Below are positions 40,627-52,527 of a stretch of 64,000 bases of DNA, piece by piece. Every line of letters begins with the position of its first letter. The first letter of the stretch is position 1. A program made the position numbers and the translations under genes. Under the pieces are notes generated by a model. The model did no database searches. It worked only from the letters and a program-made list of their open reading frames with translations, and was not told where the DNA came from. This DNA comes from Volvox africanus. Lineage: Eukaryota; Chlorophyta; Chlorophyceae; Chlamydomonadales; Volvocaceae. The stretch is taken from assembly GCA_030268105.1 (NCBI GenBank), contig BSDZ01000121.1, forward strand, positions 58,212-122,211. The letters are read 5' to 3'.

Positions 40627-42633
40627 TCATTGGGCTTGCGTGGCACGTTTGCGGGCTTCCTCGAGCAGGGGCTTCATGTCCTGCGAGAAGTTGCGTGCCG
40701 GTTCCCATGAGTTGTGCTCGCTGGTATACCCTGTCCACTTGACCAAGTACTCGTGTACTGTCCGCTTACGTCGGTGTCGGCCCACACGATGTGCGCGATA
40801 ATCTAACACCCGCTCCACATCGTAAAACTTCTGTTTACCAGTGATCCAGGTCTCGGGAACTGGTTCTATCGCTGCGGGGGCGTTAGCAGGCTCAGGGACG
40901 GGTTCCGTACCACGATAAGGACGAACAAGCGATACGTGAAACGTGGGGTGAATGGTCATATCAGCGGGCAATGCAAGCTCCACAGCCACATTCCCAACCA
41001 TGCGCATGACAGGATACGGACCAATCCAGCGGGGTAAGAGTTTTCGGGATCCGTCGGCCAAGGAACGCAAGTTCTTGGTGCTTAGCAACACGAGTTTCCC
41101 TTCCGAAAACGTCACATCCTGCTTGGATTTGTTGTAGTATTCCGTCGTTCGTTGCTGCGCCGCGTCCAAACATGACTTCGCGTCTGTGATTCGGGACATT
41201 AAAAACTTGGCAAAAAGTTTAGCAGCAGGCACGTTCACTTCCAACTCACGCCACACGGGTAGCGCGGGATGAAACCCGTAGTTGAGAAAGAACGGACTTT
41301 TGCCTGTAGAGCGGTTAATAGCGTTGTTAAGCGCGAATTCTGCCGCAGTCAAATACGTATCCCAAACGAGAGGTGTGCGACCAGCATAATTGCGCAACAT
41401 ATCACCCAACGTGCGGTTTGTGCGTTCGGTTTGACCATCAGTCTGCGGGTGGTACGCTGTGCTCAGGTTGACACGCATGCCAACTAGCTTGCAGAGTGCT
41501 TCCCAAAACTTAGACGTGAACTGTCCACCGCGGTCCGAGATCACATTTTTGGGAACCCCGTGTAACCGAACCACATTGTCGAAAAACAAACGTGCGGTTT
41601 GCTCAGCCGTGCAGGATGATGTGCATGGTGCTAGGTGGACCATCTTAGTCAGGCGATCGACCATTACGAACACCGCATCATATCCCCCCTCAGTTTTGGG
41701 CAGCGCGACTATGAAGTCCATGGAAACACTTTCCCAAGGCGCATCCGGGACAGGCAACGGTTGCAACAACCCATGACCCTTACCGGACAAAGCCTTATTG
41801 CGCTGGCACAGACTGCATGTCTGTACGAAGTTCGCCGCATCGTTAGCCAAACGAGGCCACCAAAAGGAACGTTGCACCAACTCGACCAACCGCTTGCTAC
41901 CAGGGTGTCCTGCTAACGGGTCCTCGTGGAACCACGCAAGGATGTCGTAGCGTAGCGCGTCGTCGTTCGGAACGACGATTTGCGTAGCTGCACCCTCCGT
42001 CCGTAGCCAAAGGCCATTCTGCTTGCGAAGGTTTTCTACATTAGGCGGTTCTGAGAACCAGGCATCAGCATTGTAGGCCACCTTCAACCGCTCCGCGAGG
42101 TCCGTCGTGATCGGCACCTCCTCGTTATGCGGTCGCACGACGGGCGCTGCTAAAATTGCAGCGTGTAGCAACGGATGTCGACTGAGAGCATCGGCAATAT
42201 TTAGTTTACCAGAAATGTACTCCCAGGTGCAGTCGAACCTAGCTAGGTATTCCATCCACCTAGCCTGACGGCGGTTCAACGTCGGAACGCTTTGCAAAAA
42301 CGTTAGGGGCTTGTGGTCAGTCTTTAAAGTAAATGGGCGTCCCTCGAGGTAACAGTGCCATTCCTTTAAAGCATGCAGCACTGCCAGAAGCTCCTGTTCC
42401 CCGGTGGTGTAGCAAATCTCCGCACCAGAAAACTTCTTACTCGTGAAAGTGATCAGTCGCCCTTTCTGTAACAATACAGCGCCACTTCCAAATACTGAGG
42501 CATCAGACACTACCTCAACATGAAACGGCAACGAGTAATCAGGGAATGCAAGGGTGACATCTTCGGCAAACGGTTCGCTTGAGCTGTTCGAATGCCCGCT
42601 GGCATTGCAACGTCCACGACTTGAGCGAAACAA
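40627..42633 (-). CDS. pol: Element F RNase H, integrase and chromodomain
   Basis: 668 codons open without interruption; an internal part of the polyprotein, so the start is not native. RNase H, residues about 35-150: Asp in VVSDASVFG (44), Glu in TGEQELLA, Asp in LKTDHKPL (106). Integrase: zinc-binding H-H-C-C (HEDPLAGH and CSLCQ, residues about 236-276), catalytic D306 (SMDFIV), D367 (ISDRGG) and E403 (QTERTNR), a D-D35-E spacing. A GPY motif (RWIGPYPV) lies near 535. A C-terminal chromodomain, residues about 605-650 ([20 protein letters not shown]), places it among chromoviruses, whose chromodomains steer integration to heterochromatin. All key residues are present. Confidence 0.95.
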   Translation of the reverse strand: MFRSSRGRCNASGHSNSSSEPFAEDVTLAFPDYSLPFHVEVVSDASVFGSGAVLLQKGRLITFTSKKFSGAEICYTTGEQELLAVLHALKEWHCYLEGRPFTLKTDHKPLTFLQSVPTLNRRQARWMEYLARFDCTWEYISGKLNIADALSRHPLLHAAILAAPVVRPHNEEVPITTDLAERLKVAYNADAWFSEPPNVENLRKQNGLWLRTEGAATQIVVPNDDALRYDILAWFHEDPLAGHPGSKRLVELVQRSFWWPRLANDAANFVQTCSLCQRNKALSGKGHGLLQPLPVPDAPWESVSMDFIVALPKTEGGYDAVFVMVDRLTKMVHLAPCTSSCTAEQTARLFFDNVVRLHGVPKNVISDRGGQFTSKFWEALCKLVGMRVNLSTAYHPQTDGQTERTNRTLGDMLRNYAGRTPLVWDTYLTAAEFALNNAINRSTGKSPFFLNYGFHPALPVWRELEVNVPAAKLFAKFLMSRITDAKSCLDAAQQRTTEYYNKSKQDVTFSEGKLVLLSTKNLRSLADGSRKLLPRWIGPYPVMRMVGNVAVELALPADMTIHPTFHVSLVRPYRGTEPVPEPANAPAAIEPVPETWITGKQKFYDVERVLDYRAHRVGRHRRKRTVHEYLVKWTGYTSEHNSWEPARNFSQDMKPLLEEARKRATQAQ

Positions 42634-44699
42634 AAACGCCTTTGCGAGTTAAGTTAGTAAGCGGGGCCGCAATGATGGAATATTTTTCAATGAACTTCCG
42701 GAAATAATTGGTCAAGCCAAGGAACTTACGCAGCTCCGTGAGGTTCTGAGGCGCGGGCCAATCGCGAACCACGGCGACCTTCCGCGGGTCCATCTTCACA
42801 CCAGTGGCCGACACAATGTGGCCCAAATATTCCACCTGAGGCTGCGCCCAAAAGCATTTGGCGCGTTTAGCAAACAATTGCTCCCGCCTCATAACGTCAA
42901 GCACAAGCCGAAGATGCTCCAAGTGCTCCTCGCGCGTCTTAGAATAAACCAAGATGTCATCCAGGTAGCAAACAACGAACCTGTCGATAAACGGCCTAAA
43001 CATTCGGTCCATAACCGCCTGAAACGTTGCAGGGGCATTAGTCAAACCAAACGATAGAACCGTATACTCAAAGTGACCGAAGGCGTCCGAAAAGCGGTTT
43101 TCGGGATATCAGAGGCAGCGATGCGAATCTGATTATAGCCCTGTTGCAAGTCAATCGAGGAAAAATAAGCCGAGCCCTTCAGCTTATCCAACAGGTCGTC
43201 AACGCGTGGCAAAGGGTAGCGATTTTTCACCGTACTCGCATTCAACTCCCGGTAATCGATGCACATGTGCAAGGTCCCATCCTTCTTACCGACGAACAAA
43301 ATCGGTGCAGAATACGGGGATGTGCTGGGGCGTATCATACCCTTCGCGAGCAAATCCGTCACCTGGCGCTTTACCTCGTCCAGCTCCAATGGACTCAACC
43401 TGTACATTGGCCGGGCCGTAGGCTGCGCTCCAGGCATGAGAGGGATTGTGTGATCAACAGGACGCATAGGTGGTAGGCAGGGATATCTTGAAAGACGTCC
43501 TCATACTGCGACAGTAGGGCCTCAACCTCAGGATAGACAGAAATCTGCGCGGTGGTGGCACAACAGCCCACCCGCGGCCTCAAAAGCAGTCCGTGGGCAC
43601 CCTTCCATAACAAACGGACGGCCTCCTTACGCCCGACTAGCTCTGGTACGATTCCTGCGGCCATTGCGGTCACAGCGAAATTAACCATAGGCACCGCCTC
43701 AGTTTCGCCCTCCTTTGGTGTGACATGTTCGAACGACAGGAAAAGGTACCTTAATCGACAGAGTACCCTTGCACATATGCAGGGTTGCGGTCTCCATGTC
43801 GATGCGCGTGCGGTACTGCCGTAATGTCGAAGACCCCATTATGTACGGTGCAGTCTCTGCTAAGCCCTGCAGCACGTACGGCCGGGTCACAACACGCAAA
43901 GGGCCTATCGATAGGCTAAGGGTAATCCTGCCCACGATGGGATGCTTACCCCCGTCAGCAAGGGTAACCTGTGGACAATCAGACGACTCTGGGGTCAACC
44001 CCAGCGCATTCACCTCTGCGACAGAGATGAAGTCGTCGCTGGCACCGGTGTCAACAAGTGCCTTCAGAGTACGGCCATTCAAACCGATCTGAAACCACTG
44101 GGACACGGTTATCTACGAGCGACTGCCCAGCAGATAACGTTAGTGCACTTAGGGCGGGTCCGTAACCTACGGCACCCTCATCAGGAGCTTCGTACCAAAC
44201 GTCAACCGAGTAGGATATCCCTGGCTACGGAGCCAGCATACCCTCCCGATCCACACCATTAAACAAAACGGTGCCCGGCTCGAACCGGTGGACACACCGC
44301 ATACCCCTCAACGATGCCTCTGCCTTGCGCCGACAGAAAGCGGGGAGTAATACACATGCGGCGGTGCCTGGATATTGACGCCTACATCTCCTATAAACGG
44401 CCAACTGTTCCGACATCTCACGCAGAGACGAGGGGGTGAACAAAACCACGTGGTTAGACAGATCGATAGACGACAGGGGACGGCGAGGTGTAAACAAATT
44501 ACACAACGGATCGAAGCAGAGAAGTCCCGTGCGTCCGTCAAGCATGATGCGTCGCGCAATGACTCGCTCGATGTGTCCAAGTACGCAAGGCAACAATGCC
44601 TTCACGGCTGGCCGTAAGGATGACCACCGACCACGCGTTAGTTCAGAAATCCCGGGTGGTGCCCCCTCCACAGGAAACCCGGGCAAGCTCGGCTGAGGT
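42560..44699 (-). pseudogene. pol: Element F pol N-terminal part: protease and RT, frameshifted
   Basis: Gag and pol are fused in phase in this copy because the TAG context is deleted. The frame stops at TAG near 44225 (MLAP then a TGG to TAG change). Protease (ALVDTGASDDFIS) starts again at 44106. Single-base indels near 44091, 43742, 43477 and 43083 break it further, relative to A and E. RT motifs are all there: [27 protein letters not shown] and [12 protein letters not shown] (43045-42539 frame). Most breaks are one base in short homopolymers. Confidence 0.92.
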
Positions 44700-45839
44700 A
44701 CAAACGGCGGCAGTAACGGGCAATCCTTCGTAGGATGGCTCTCCGCGCACCGTAGACAAACATTGGCCGCTTTCTGACGTTCAAACTCGGAACGATTGCA
44801 ATTCCATTTTGGCATAAAGGAGTCATCCGTGCGAGTCCGCTTCGCTTTGGGGTCAGAGCACTGTGCGGCTGCCGACGACGGCGCACCACCACGCTTCCTG
44901 CTCTTAGCTGGGTCCGAACTCGGACCTGCTCCTCCTGACCCGCGGACACCCGAGCTAGCGCCCCCGCGCGCCTGGTGTTGCCGGTTGCTGCGTCGCGTTG
45001 CGGCAGTAGGCGTGGGGGCGGGTCGCTCCGAGTTCCTGGTCGAGAGCTACAGCTTCCCCAAGCGGATCCTGCACTTGCACAGCATTTGCACGAGGGACAG
45101 ACTTGACTTCTTCCTCACCGGCAAGGAGTCGTATCTCCGTACCCTTAGCAAAAGTGACCAAGGCATCATATGACTTGATCGGCACCACCAGCCAAGTCAG
45201 TAGCGCACCATTTAGCCAAAAGTTTCGTCAGGCCTCGCTTAAACCAAAAGACACGCTCGGTTTCAGTGAGATCAGCAATGGGGGTCACAAGTGCTTCGAA
45301 GCATGACTGGTACGCAGGTACATTTTCACCCCGACGCATGTGGTAGCTACCGGCTGCCAAGACCTTACGAGCCTCCACATCACGTGCTTGCACCTCAGTA
45401 GCGAACCGTGCGAGCAAAGCGGCGATCATCTCGTCAAAGGTATAGTCGCCCCGGGCGGTGGTCCATTCGCGATACCAGTCCTTCGCTGAGCCCTCGAGGG
45501 TGTTACCAACGAAGAGACACCTGATACCATCATTATCGCCACCATGAACAGCCTGGAGATACTTTTTAGCGTCACGCACGTACGCACGAGTTGCATCGGC
45601 TATGCTATGTCCTGGTGTCTTTTCAGTCAGCGAGATATTGAGCCTAGGAACGGGAATTGACAATCTCATCACCTCAGGGATGTCATCATGCCCTCGAGCT
45701 TGAGGTAATGGAAAAGGGGCTCTTGAGTGGCTCGCGTGCCAACAGTCTCAAGACCTCTATCCGGTGCTCTAGCAGCCACAACAAAATCGGGTTGGCTAGC
45801 TAAGCTAGTGTGCGGCGTATCGTCGTGTTCCGCGGACAT
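44700..45839 (-). pseudogene. gag: Element F gag, with internal deletion
   Basis: ATG at 45839. After about 40 codons a deletion of roughly 95 bases relative to E (near 45710) removes part of the N-terminal region. The capsid-like core (45672-45166) and the zinc knuckle CLRCAESHPTKDC (44815 frame) remain, separated by an extra CA near 45185. The stop codon at the gag-pol border is absent. Confidence 0.9.
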
Positions 45840-46143
45840 GGAGCACGAAGCGATACCCTAGGTTTGCGTAATAGAAGCCGACTTCTATCGCAAAGGCAAG
45901 AGTACAAAGCGATTCGGTGAGCCTACCGACAGTACTCTTGAGAAGATTCAGTAAACTCAGCAAGTACTTGCCCAGCTGAGTCCTGATCTCCGTAGTTTGG
46001 GCGATGAGAGTCGCCAAATGGTCCGGACGAAAAGCCGGTCTCAGTCGCCGCGGCAAGCAATGCCAGTGCACTGAGATTACCTGCGACTCAGAGCGTACAC
46101 TTACACAACAAGTGCAGCAATCTAAGCAAAAGCAATTAAACAA

Positions 46144-46239
46144 TTACAAACCGGAAGCGGCGGCGTCCAAAACGGCGCGGCCTAGGTCTTCGGCAAAAGT
46201 ATCTAGCGGTCCTCGTGGTTCGTCGCTGGAACTCGCCAT
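46144..46239 (-). CDS. Short leader ORF of element F
   Basis: 31 codons, same length and position as in A, A2 and E. Confidence 0.5.
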   Translation of the reverse strand: MASSSDEPRGPLDTFAEDLGRAVLDAAASGL

Positions 46240-46305
46240 AGAAAGAACCTACTTCCGATTAGACAAGAGAGACAGTTAGGCAACGAACCTGTCTCGATAC
46301 CAATT

Positions 46306-47140
46306 TGTTGTACCTCTCCTTCGTGTTTGCACATAAGTATCTGCACGTCTGAAGGCTTTGGACACCGATGCGCGAGCACTTGCAAGTACAGCAAGGCAAG
46401 CGTGAGCAAACAGAGACAGCGGAAGACTTCAAGACAAGAAGAGATATAACTTACAGTCTTACAGATCGAAGCGATGCAATGGACGAATCGCCGTCAGAGC
46501 CAGAAGCAAGCAATCATCACGCGGTGGTGATAAGCGAAGTTTAGGCCTTAGCTCGGGCTAAGTAGAATAGCGTATAGTGATTATAGTGTAGAACACACGA
46601 ATGTTCTCCGGTATCGAATGTCTTATCTTGCTTAGCCGTCCTCGCATCTGTTATACTCGCAGCATCCCAATGTTGTACGATTCACACTAGGAGGGCCGAT
46701 CCTAAGTGTGACAACCCTACTGCGTATAGGCGATGTCCAAGCATAACAACGTATAAGCCTTTCTGGCATTCGCATGATGCAAGGTCCGAATAACGATATT
46801 CGGTTGCAAGGCATGCATCGCGACGAGTGCGGCGCTCTCAACGTGTGCTGTAATGAAGTAATATTATACCAGATAATATTACTTATCGTTTCGTAGCACG
46901 AGCATAATGCGCACTTTAATGATTCGGGATTTCATGCATGCTAGGCGGATTTGCCATGATGCGATGTCGCGATGGACAATGATAACATGCCAAATGCATA
47001 TATAAATGTATGCGAATACACCTATATCATGCAGGTTCATTCATATGCAATAATCATTCATGCGTTCATCAAGATAACACTTCGCCTTTGTAGGGTCGCA
47101 TCGACCTACGCATCGGCGGGAAACGAACCGTAGCACAACA
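46306..47140 (-). repeat. LTR1, 5' LTR of element F
   Basis: 835 bp, TGTTGTGCTACGG to GGTACAACA on the minus strand, next to the primer-binding site. The flank beyond it (47141-47254) is unrelated AT-rich DNA leading into the duplicated block. Confidence 0.95.
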
Positions 47141-47283
47141 TCCCGTACATGGATGGATAATGAGCTTCCTGTGCGTATGCATGTAATTTACTATGCAGGT
47201 CTATTATTCGTTATTGGGCAATTTACTAAGTGTAAATTACGCAGACATGCATGTTCCACATTATTATTTAGTACTTCACATGC

Positions 47284-47661
47284 ATGAGTGCTGCCTGTCG
47301 CACTCCATACAATGAAGTCCTTTCTCTTGTCAGATTACAGTTCTTTAAGAAAAACAGTCTCATCCTGCTACGTTACTGTATATTGAACATGCTCATACCA
47401 CTCCCTTTATTAGGCTTTTTCTGTGGCATCACTTTCGGTTTTGCTGGTGCCTCTTACGCTGCTCTTTATGCCCCTGTTTTAGATGATGTATATGTAACAG
47501 AATTTTTAGTGTGGATACTCATGGGTTCTTCTGTCTTTGTTCTCATGACAGTGTTGGGCATTGCGATAGGGCAGTACCGCTCAACGGTGTCATTTATGTT
47601 GTATGCCAGTTCGATTACCGTTTATGTCGAAGTAGGCTGCAATCTATCCGAGCACTATTGA
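47284..47661 (+). pseudogene. Hydrophobic membrane-protein ORF, right copy
   Basis: Identical in protein to 30-407; the last 20 or so residues are LTR-encoded. Having two identical copies shows only that the block duplication is recent, not that the ORF is functional. Confidence 0.4.
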
Positions 47662-48402
47662 ACATGATGTAAGCATATTAGCATGATATTTTCGAATATA
47701 TCTAGCTAATGAAGCACGCTGCATTATCACTCGCGACATCACGCTGTTGGTCAACATGTTTGACTTGAGGCTGATATCAATGCACGAATCCACCATTGGC
47801 ATAGTATACCACGTAATAATGTTTCAAATATTATTACCTCATCCGTATCATAAACCATACGCGTATGCGGGAATGCGACGATCGCAATGGTTGGGTCGGC
47901 AACCGAATATCGATATTCGGACCTTTGCATATTGCATACGTTGCATCCACTAATATCACGGATTACACGATATTTAGAACAGTGCCATGATAGTACTCAC
48001 ACTTGAGATCGGAATCCAGTGAGACTTGTACTGCACATCGGTATCGTGAATGTGATAGGTGCGAGGACAGCCGCCTAAGAGACCGAAGTCGGCACGATGC
48101 TACTTTGGATTGTGTACCCACGGGTTCAACTCAATCTAACTCTCATACATACGTATTATTCGGCCTGAGCTATTCCAGCATACCATATCCAGCCGGATGA
48201 TGAACGCTGCCTGCGGGGTCTGACGGCAGACTTCTATTCTGCAATCAAAGATCATTCTAAGTTGAATCTTTCCTTGATGATAAGTCTTCCACTGTCACAT
48301 TACTCACATTGAATCGCCTTGCTGTTCGTAAGCACGATGCACGTGTAGCTAACACTCAGACGTGCAGGTTCAGTGCATGGTTGAAGAAGGAAGGATACAA
48401 CA
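47597..48402 (+). repeat. LTR2 copy i, right block
   Basis: Counterpart of 343-1139, TGTTGTATGC...GGATACAACA. Confidence 0.85.
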
Positions 48403-48642
48403 AATTTGGTAGTGAGACGTTTCGACTCACGGCTGTTAAGTTCTCGCACGAACGAGTGGCGGCGAAAGGCATCACAAGACAACCCACTGGAAAGTCTGTG
48501 ATGCACAATCTTATTTCCAAATCACTGGTGTCGTGTTTATCCTTCAACACTAATCATATATTTGCTATCAGGATCCTCGGCAAGTTTATACCTGCACCGA
48601 TTCGTGGCTTGGAAAATTAACCGAAAGAAAAAAACAAGCGGT

Positions 48643-49146
48643 TCAGGCCTCAGGGGCAAGGAGCTCGCGCGTGTGTGTATGTGGATGCGGGTTTGACTTA
48701 TAGGGGCGGAGAGACATGCAGCAGCTGAAAAATCTCCATATGCTGAAACCTCTCCCGCCCCCACCCCACCACACCTTCTTGCCCCCGAAAATATCACGCT
48801 CTTCCCCAGCTGTTATTCTGTCTCTTACACTGTCCACATATAGACAGGCACGGGTGTCGTAACCCGCCATCAACTCGCCGCACATTAAGTACCTGTACAG
48901 CAGCAACTTATTTCCGCATGCCAAAGATATGAACTGGTCCATGTACACGAAGCGAGCCGTGCGAACCTCGTGGTGCAGCAGCGGATTGGCAGCGGCACGG
49001 CTGCCAGTGGCGGGGCCGCCCGCCGGCAGTGGCGGCGGCGGCGGTGTGGTGGGTGCGCCGGCAGGGTGTTGTACGCTGGTTCGATCATCGTTCATACCAA
49101 AGTAGACCGCAATACATTCGAGCATTATGAAGCATGACATAATCAT
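48643..49146 (-). CDS. Captured gene fragment in LTR2 element, open in this copy
   Basis: 167 codons without a stop. The N-terminal codons lie in LTR2; then PPPPPLPAGGPATGS, VRTARFVYMDQFISLACGNK, a central charged part (DRITAGEERDIFGG) and a Trp/Gly-rich end. It is one continuous frame here and split by one extra base at about 1590 in the left copy. No start in its own sequence and no confirmed family. Confidence 0.3.
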   Translation of the reverse strand: MIMSCFIMLECIAVYFGMNDDRTSVQHPAGAPTTPPPPPLPAGGPATGSRAAANPLLHHEVRTARFVYMDQFISLACGNKLLLYRYLMCGELMAGYDTRACLYVDSVRDRITAGEERDIFGGKKVWWGGGGRGFSIWRFFSCCMSLRPYKSNPHPHTHTRELLAPEA

Positions 49147-49882
49147 ATTAGCATGATATATTCGAGTATATCTAGCTAATCAGGCACGTCGCATTATCAT
49201 CTACGACATCGCGCTGTCGGTCAACATGTTTGACTCGAGGCTGATATTAATGCGAGATCTATCCGTTGGCATAATATTCCACGTAATAATACTTTAAATA
49301 TTATTACCTCATCTGTGTCATAAACCATACGTGTATGCAAGAACGCGACGATCGTGATGGTTGGGTCGGCAACCGAATATCAATATTCGGACCTTCGCAT
49401 ATTGCATGCGTTGCATCCATTTAATATCACGGATTACGCGATATTCAGAATAGTGCTACGAAGGTACTCACACTTGAGATCAGAATCCAGTGAGACCTGT
49501 ACTGCACATCGGTATCACGGCGTGATAGATGCGAGGACGGCCGCCTAGAGGACCGAAGTCGGCTCGATGCTACTTTGGACCAAGTACTTGCATACTTAAT
49601 GCTATCTAATTCACATACATACGTTTTACTCATTTATATTCGGCCTGAGCTATTCTAGCATATCATCTTCAGCCGGATGATGAACATTGCCCGCGGGGTC
49701 TGACGGCCGACTACCAATCTGTAACCGAAGACTATTGTAAGTTGGATCTTTCCTTGTTGTTGAGTCTTTCGCTCTCACTTTACTCGCATTGAATCACCTT
49801 ACTGTTCGTAGCACGGTACGCACTTAGCTAACATCCAGGACGTGCAGATTCAGTGCATGATCGAGGAAGGAAGGATACAACA
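49067..49882 (+). repeat. LTR2 copy ii, right block
   Basis: Counterpart of 1805-2615. Confidence 0.87.
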
Positions 49883-50210
49883 AATTTGGTAGCGAGACGG
49901 TTTGACTCACGGCTGTCTCATCATTACTATTGGAGAGTAGATTCTCGTGCGAGCGAGCGGCGGCGAGGAGTATCACGGGATAACCTCGTCAGAAAAACCG
50001 GTATTGTAATATTCTCTTTCCAAACTATTGATATAATATTTGTCCTTTCATACCAATCATATCTACGCTACCAGTGAAGTCTTAAATCCACAGAAGGGAT
50101 TCCATCGCCATCATACTCGGAATTGTTTATCTGATAAGTTGAACATCTGGCAGAATCAGCTACTAAGACTACATCAATTTGAAGGTTACAACGCGTTGGT
50201 GGGTTACATT

Positions 50211-51030
50211 TGTTGTGCTACGGTTAGTTTCCCGCCGATGCGTAGGTCGATGTGATCCTACAAGGCGAAGTGCTTTTGTGATGAACGCATTACATATGAA
50301 TGAATCTGCATGATATAAATGTATTCGCATACATTTATATATGCATCTGGTATGTTATCATTATCCATCGCGACATCGCATCATGGCAAATCCGCCTAGC
50401 ATGCATGAAAGACCAACGCATTGAAATGTACATTATGCTCGTGCTACGAAACAATAAGTAATATTATCTGATATAATATTACTTCATTTAAGCACACGTT
50501 GAGAGCACCGCACCCGTCGCGATACATGCCCTGCAACCGGATATCGTTATCCGGACCCTTGCATCATGCGAATGCCGGAAAGGCTTATACGTTGTTATAC
50601 GTAGACATCGCCTATACGCAGTAGGGTTGTCACATCTAGGATCGGCCTCCTGATGTGAATCGTACGGCATTGCGATACTGCGAGTATAACAGATGCGAGG
50701 ACGGCTAAGCAAGACGATTCGATACCGGAGAACACTTGTGTGTTCTACATTACTATTGCTATACGCTACTCTACTTAGCCCGAGCTGAGCCTGAACTTCG
50801 CTAATCACCGCCGCGTGATGATTGCTTGCTTCCGGCGCTGACGGCGATTTCGTCCATTGCATCATTCCGATCCGTAAGACTGTAAGTTATATCTCTCTTC
50901 GTCTTGAAGTCTTCCGCTGTCTCTGTTTGCTCTCGCTTGCCTTGCTGTACTTGCAAGTGCTCGCGCATCGGTGTCGATAGTCTCCAGACGTGCAGATACT
51001 TATGAGCAAACGCGAACGAGAGGTACAACA
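50211..51030 (+). repeat. Solo LTR1 with 5-bp TSD, absent from the left duplicate
   Basis: 820 bp, TGTTGTGCTACGG...GGTACAACA, plus orientation. ACATT lies directly on both sides (50206-50210 and 51031-51035). The left copy shows the empty site GGTTACATTACCATTC (about 2935-2950). Hairpins: GTAATATTATCTGATATAAT plus ATTAC (50458-50482) and CCGGATATCGTTATCCGG (50537-50554). Confidence 0.98.
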
Positions 51031-51238
51031 ACATTACCATTCTCGTCGGAATTTACTCGTGCGTGAACGGTACGCGGAAGAAATTTCTAAGGTATAGAAA
51101 CCATCTCTCTCTACCCTTGCAAGATACTAATTAGCATATATGTCGGATAACCAGTATCAACGGACTACAGGGGGAGTGAACTGTTGTACCTCTCCTTCGT
51201 GTTTGCTCATAAACATCTTCGCGTCTGAAGGCTTTCGA

Positions 51239-52055
51239 TGTTGTATGCGGGTTCGATCCCCACTTGCACCGAAGTAGACTGCATTATATTCGAGCATTAC
51301 GAAGCATGATATAATCATATTAGCATGATATATTCGAGTATATCTAGCTAATCAGGCATATCACATTCTCATCTACGACATCGCGCTGTCGGTCAACATG
51401 TTTGACTCGAGGCTGATAATTAATGCGCGATCTATCCGTTGGTATAATATTCCGCGTTATAATGCTTTGAATATTATTACCTCATCTGTGTCATAAACCA
51501 TACGCGTATGCAAGAATGCAACGCTAGCGATGGTTGGGTCGGCAACCGAATATCGATATTCGGACCTTCGCATATTGCATGCGTTGCACTCATTAATATC
51601 ACGGATTACGTGGTATTTAAAATAGTGCTATGAAGGTACTCACACTTGAGATCGAAATCCAGTGAGACCTGTACTGCACATTGGTATCGCGACGTGATAG
51701 GTGCGAGGACGGCTGCCTAGAGACCGAAGTCGGCTTGACACTAATTTGGGTCAAGTACTCGTGTACTTAACTCGGTCTGATTCTGATATATACGTTTTAC
51801 TCATTTATTATCGGCCTGAGCTATTCCAGCATAGCATTCCCAGCCGGATGATGAACGCTGCCCGCGGGGTCTGACGGCAAGACTCCTAATTTGCAGCTGA
51901 AGATCATTGTAAGTTGAATCTTTCCTTATTGATAAGCCTTCCGCTGTCCACGTTGCTTGCACTGAAGTGTCTTACTGTTCATAAGCACCATGCACGTGTA
52001 GCTAATACTCAGACGTGCAGATTCAGTGCATGGTTGAAGAAGGAAGGATACAACA
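51239..52055 (+). repeat. LTR2, 5' LTR of element B
   Basis: Counterpart of 3146-3960 with the same palindrome and B-box-like GGGTTCGATCCCC, followed by the primer-binding site. Confidence 0.9.
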
Positions 52056-52527
52056 AATTTGGTATCGAGACAGGTTCGTTGCCTGCCTGCCTAATGATGC
52101 TTGATCGGAAGTAAGTTCTTTCTAGGACGACTGTTGACGATGGCGACGTAGCCCACTAGACATTATCGCCGAAGAACTTGTCCACGCTATATCAGATACT
52201 GTTGCTTCCAAATTGTGATTGCTTTTATACCTTTGTAGTTTACTGCAATTGTGGTGTGAGCCTTCGCTCTGAGTTGCAGGTGAAACTTGTGGTCTGGCAC
52301 CGCTCGCGATAGCTTCTGGTTACAACTTGCGTTCTAATACAGCTGGAGGCTTTGATTGCACGGACTACAGGGGCCATATCTACTCGAAGCCTGCAAGAGT
52401 ATTGTCGGTGTGCTGACCAAATTGTTTGTACTCTTGTGCTAGATTCGTGTGAATCGCTTGCACACTTGCTTTAGAATTATGTGCATCGTTTATTGTCACG
52501 CAATTTGAATATATTGGTCAGTGTTCC

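Larger units (their letters stand above)
40493..47140 (-). mobile_element. Ty3/gypsy chromovirus element F (LTR1 family), nearly full length
   Basis: Minus strand: 5' LTR 47140-46306, primer-binding site, leader ORF 46239-46144, gag from 45839, protease, RT, RNase H, integrase, chromodomain, polypurine tract (40583-40569, GGGAGGGGGGATAAT) and the first 76 bp of the 3' LTR. Only the end of the 3' LTR is missing, replaced by inverted element E. Gag and the protease-RT part carry indels and stops; RNase H to chromodomain is one intact ORF. It is the most complete element in the window. Confidence 0.95.
47255..52527. repeat. Segmental duplication, right copy
   Basis: Same order as 1-4428: hydrophobic ORF (47284-47661), LTR2 (47597-48402), GC-rich passenger (open frame 48643-49146, minus), LTR2 (49067-49882), second passenger interrupted by a solo LTR, LTR1 fragment (51182-51238), LTR2 (51239-52055) and leader. 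Differences from the left copy include single-base indels and replacements such as CGAACAGTGCC (708) against CGATATTTAGAACAGTGCC (47967). Confidence 0.95.
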
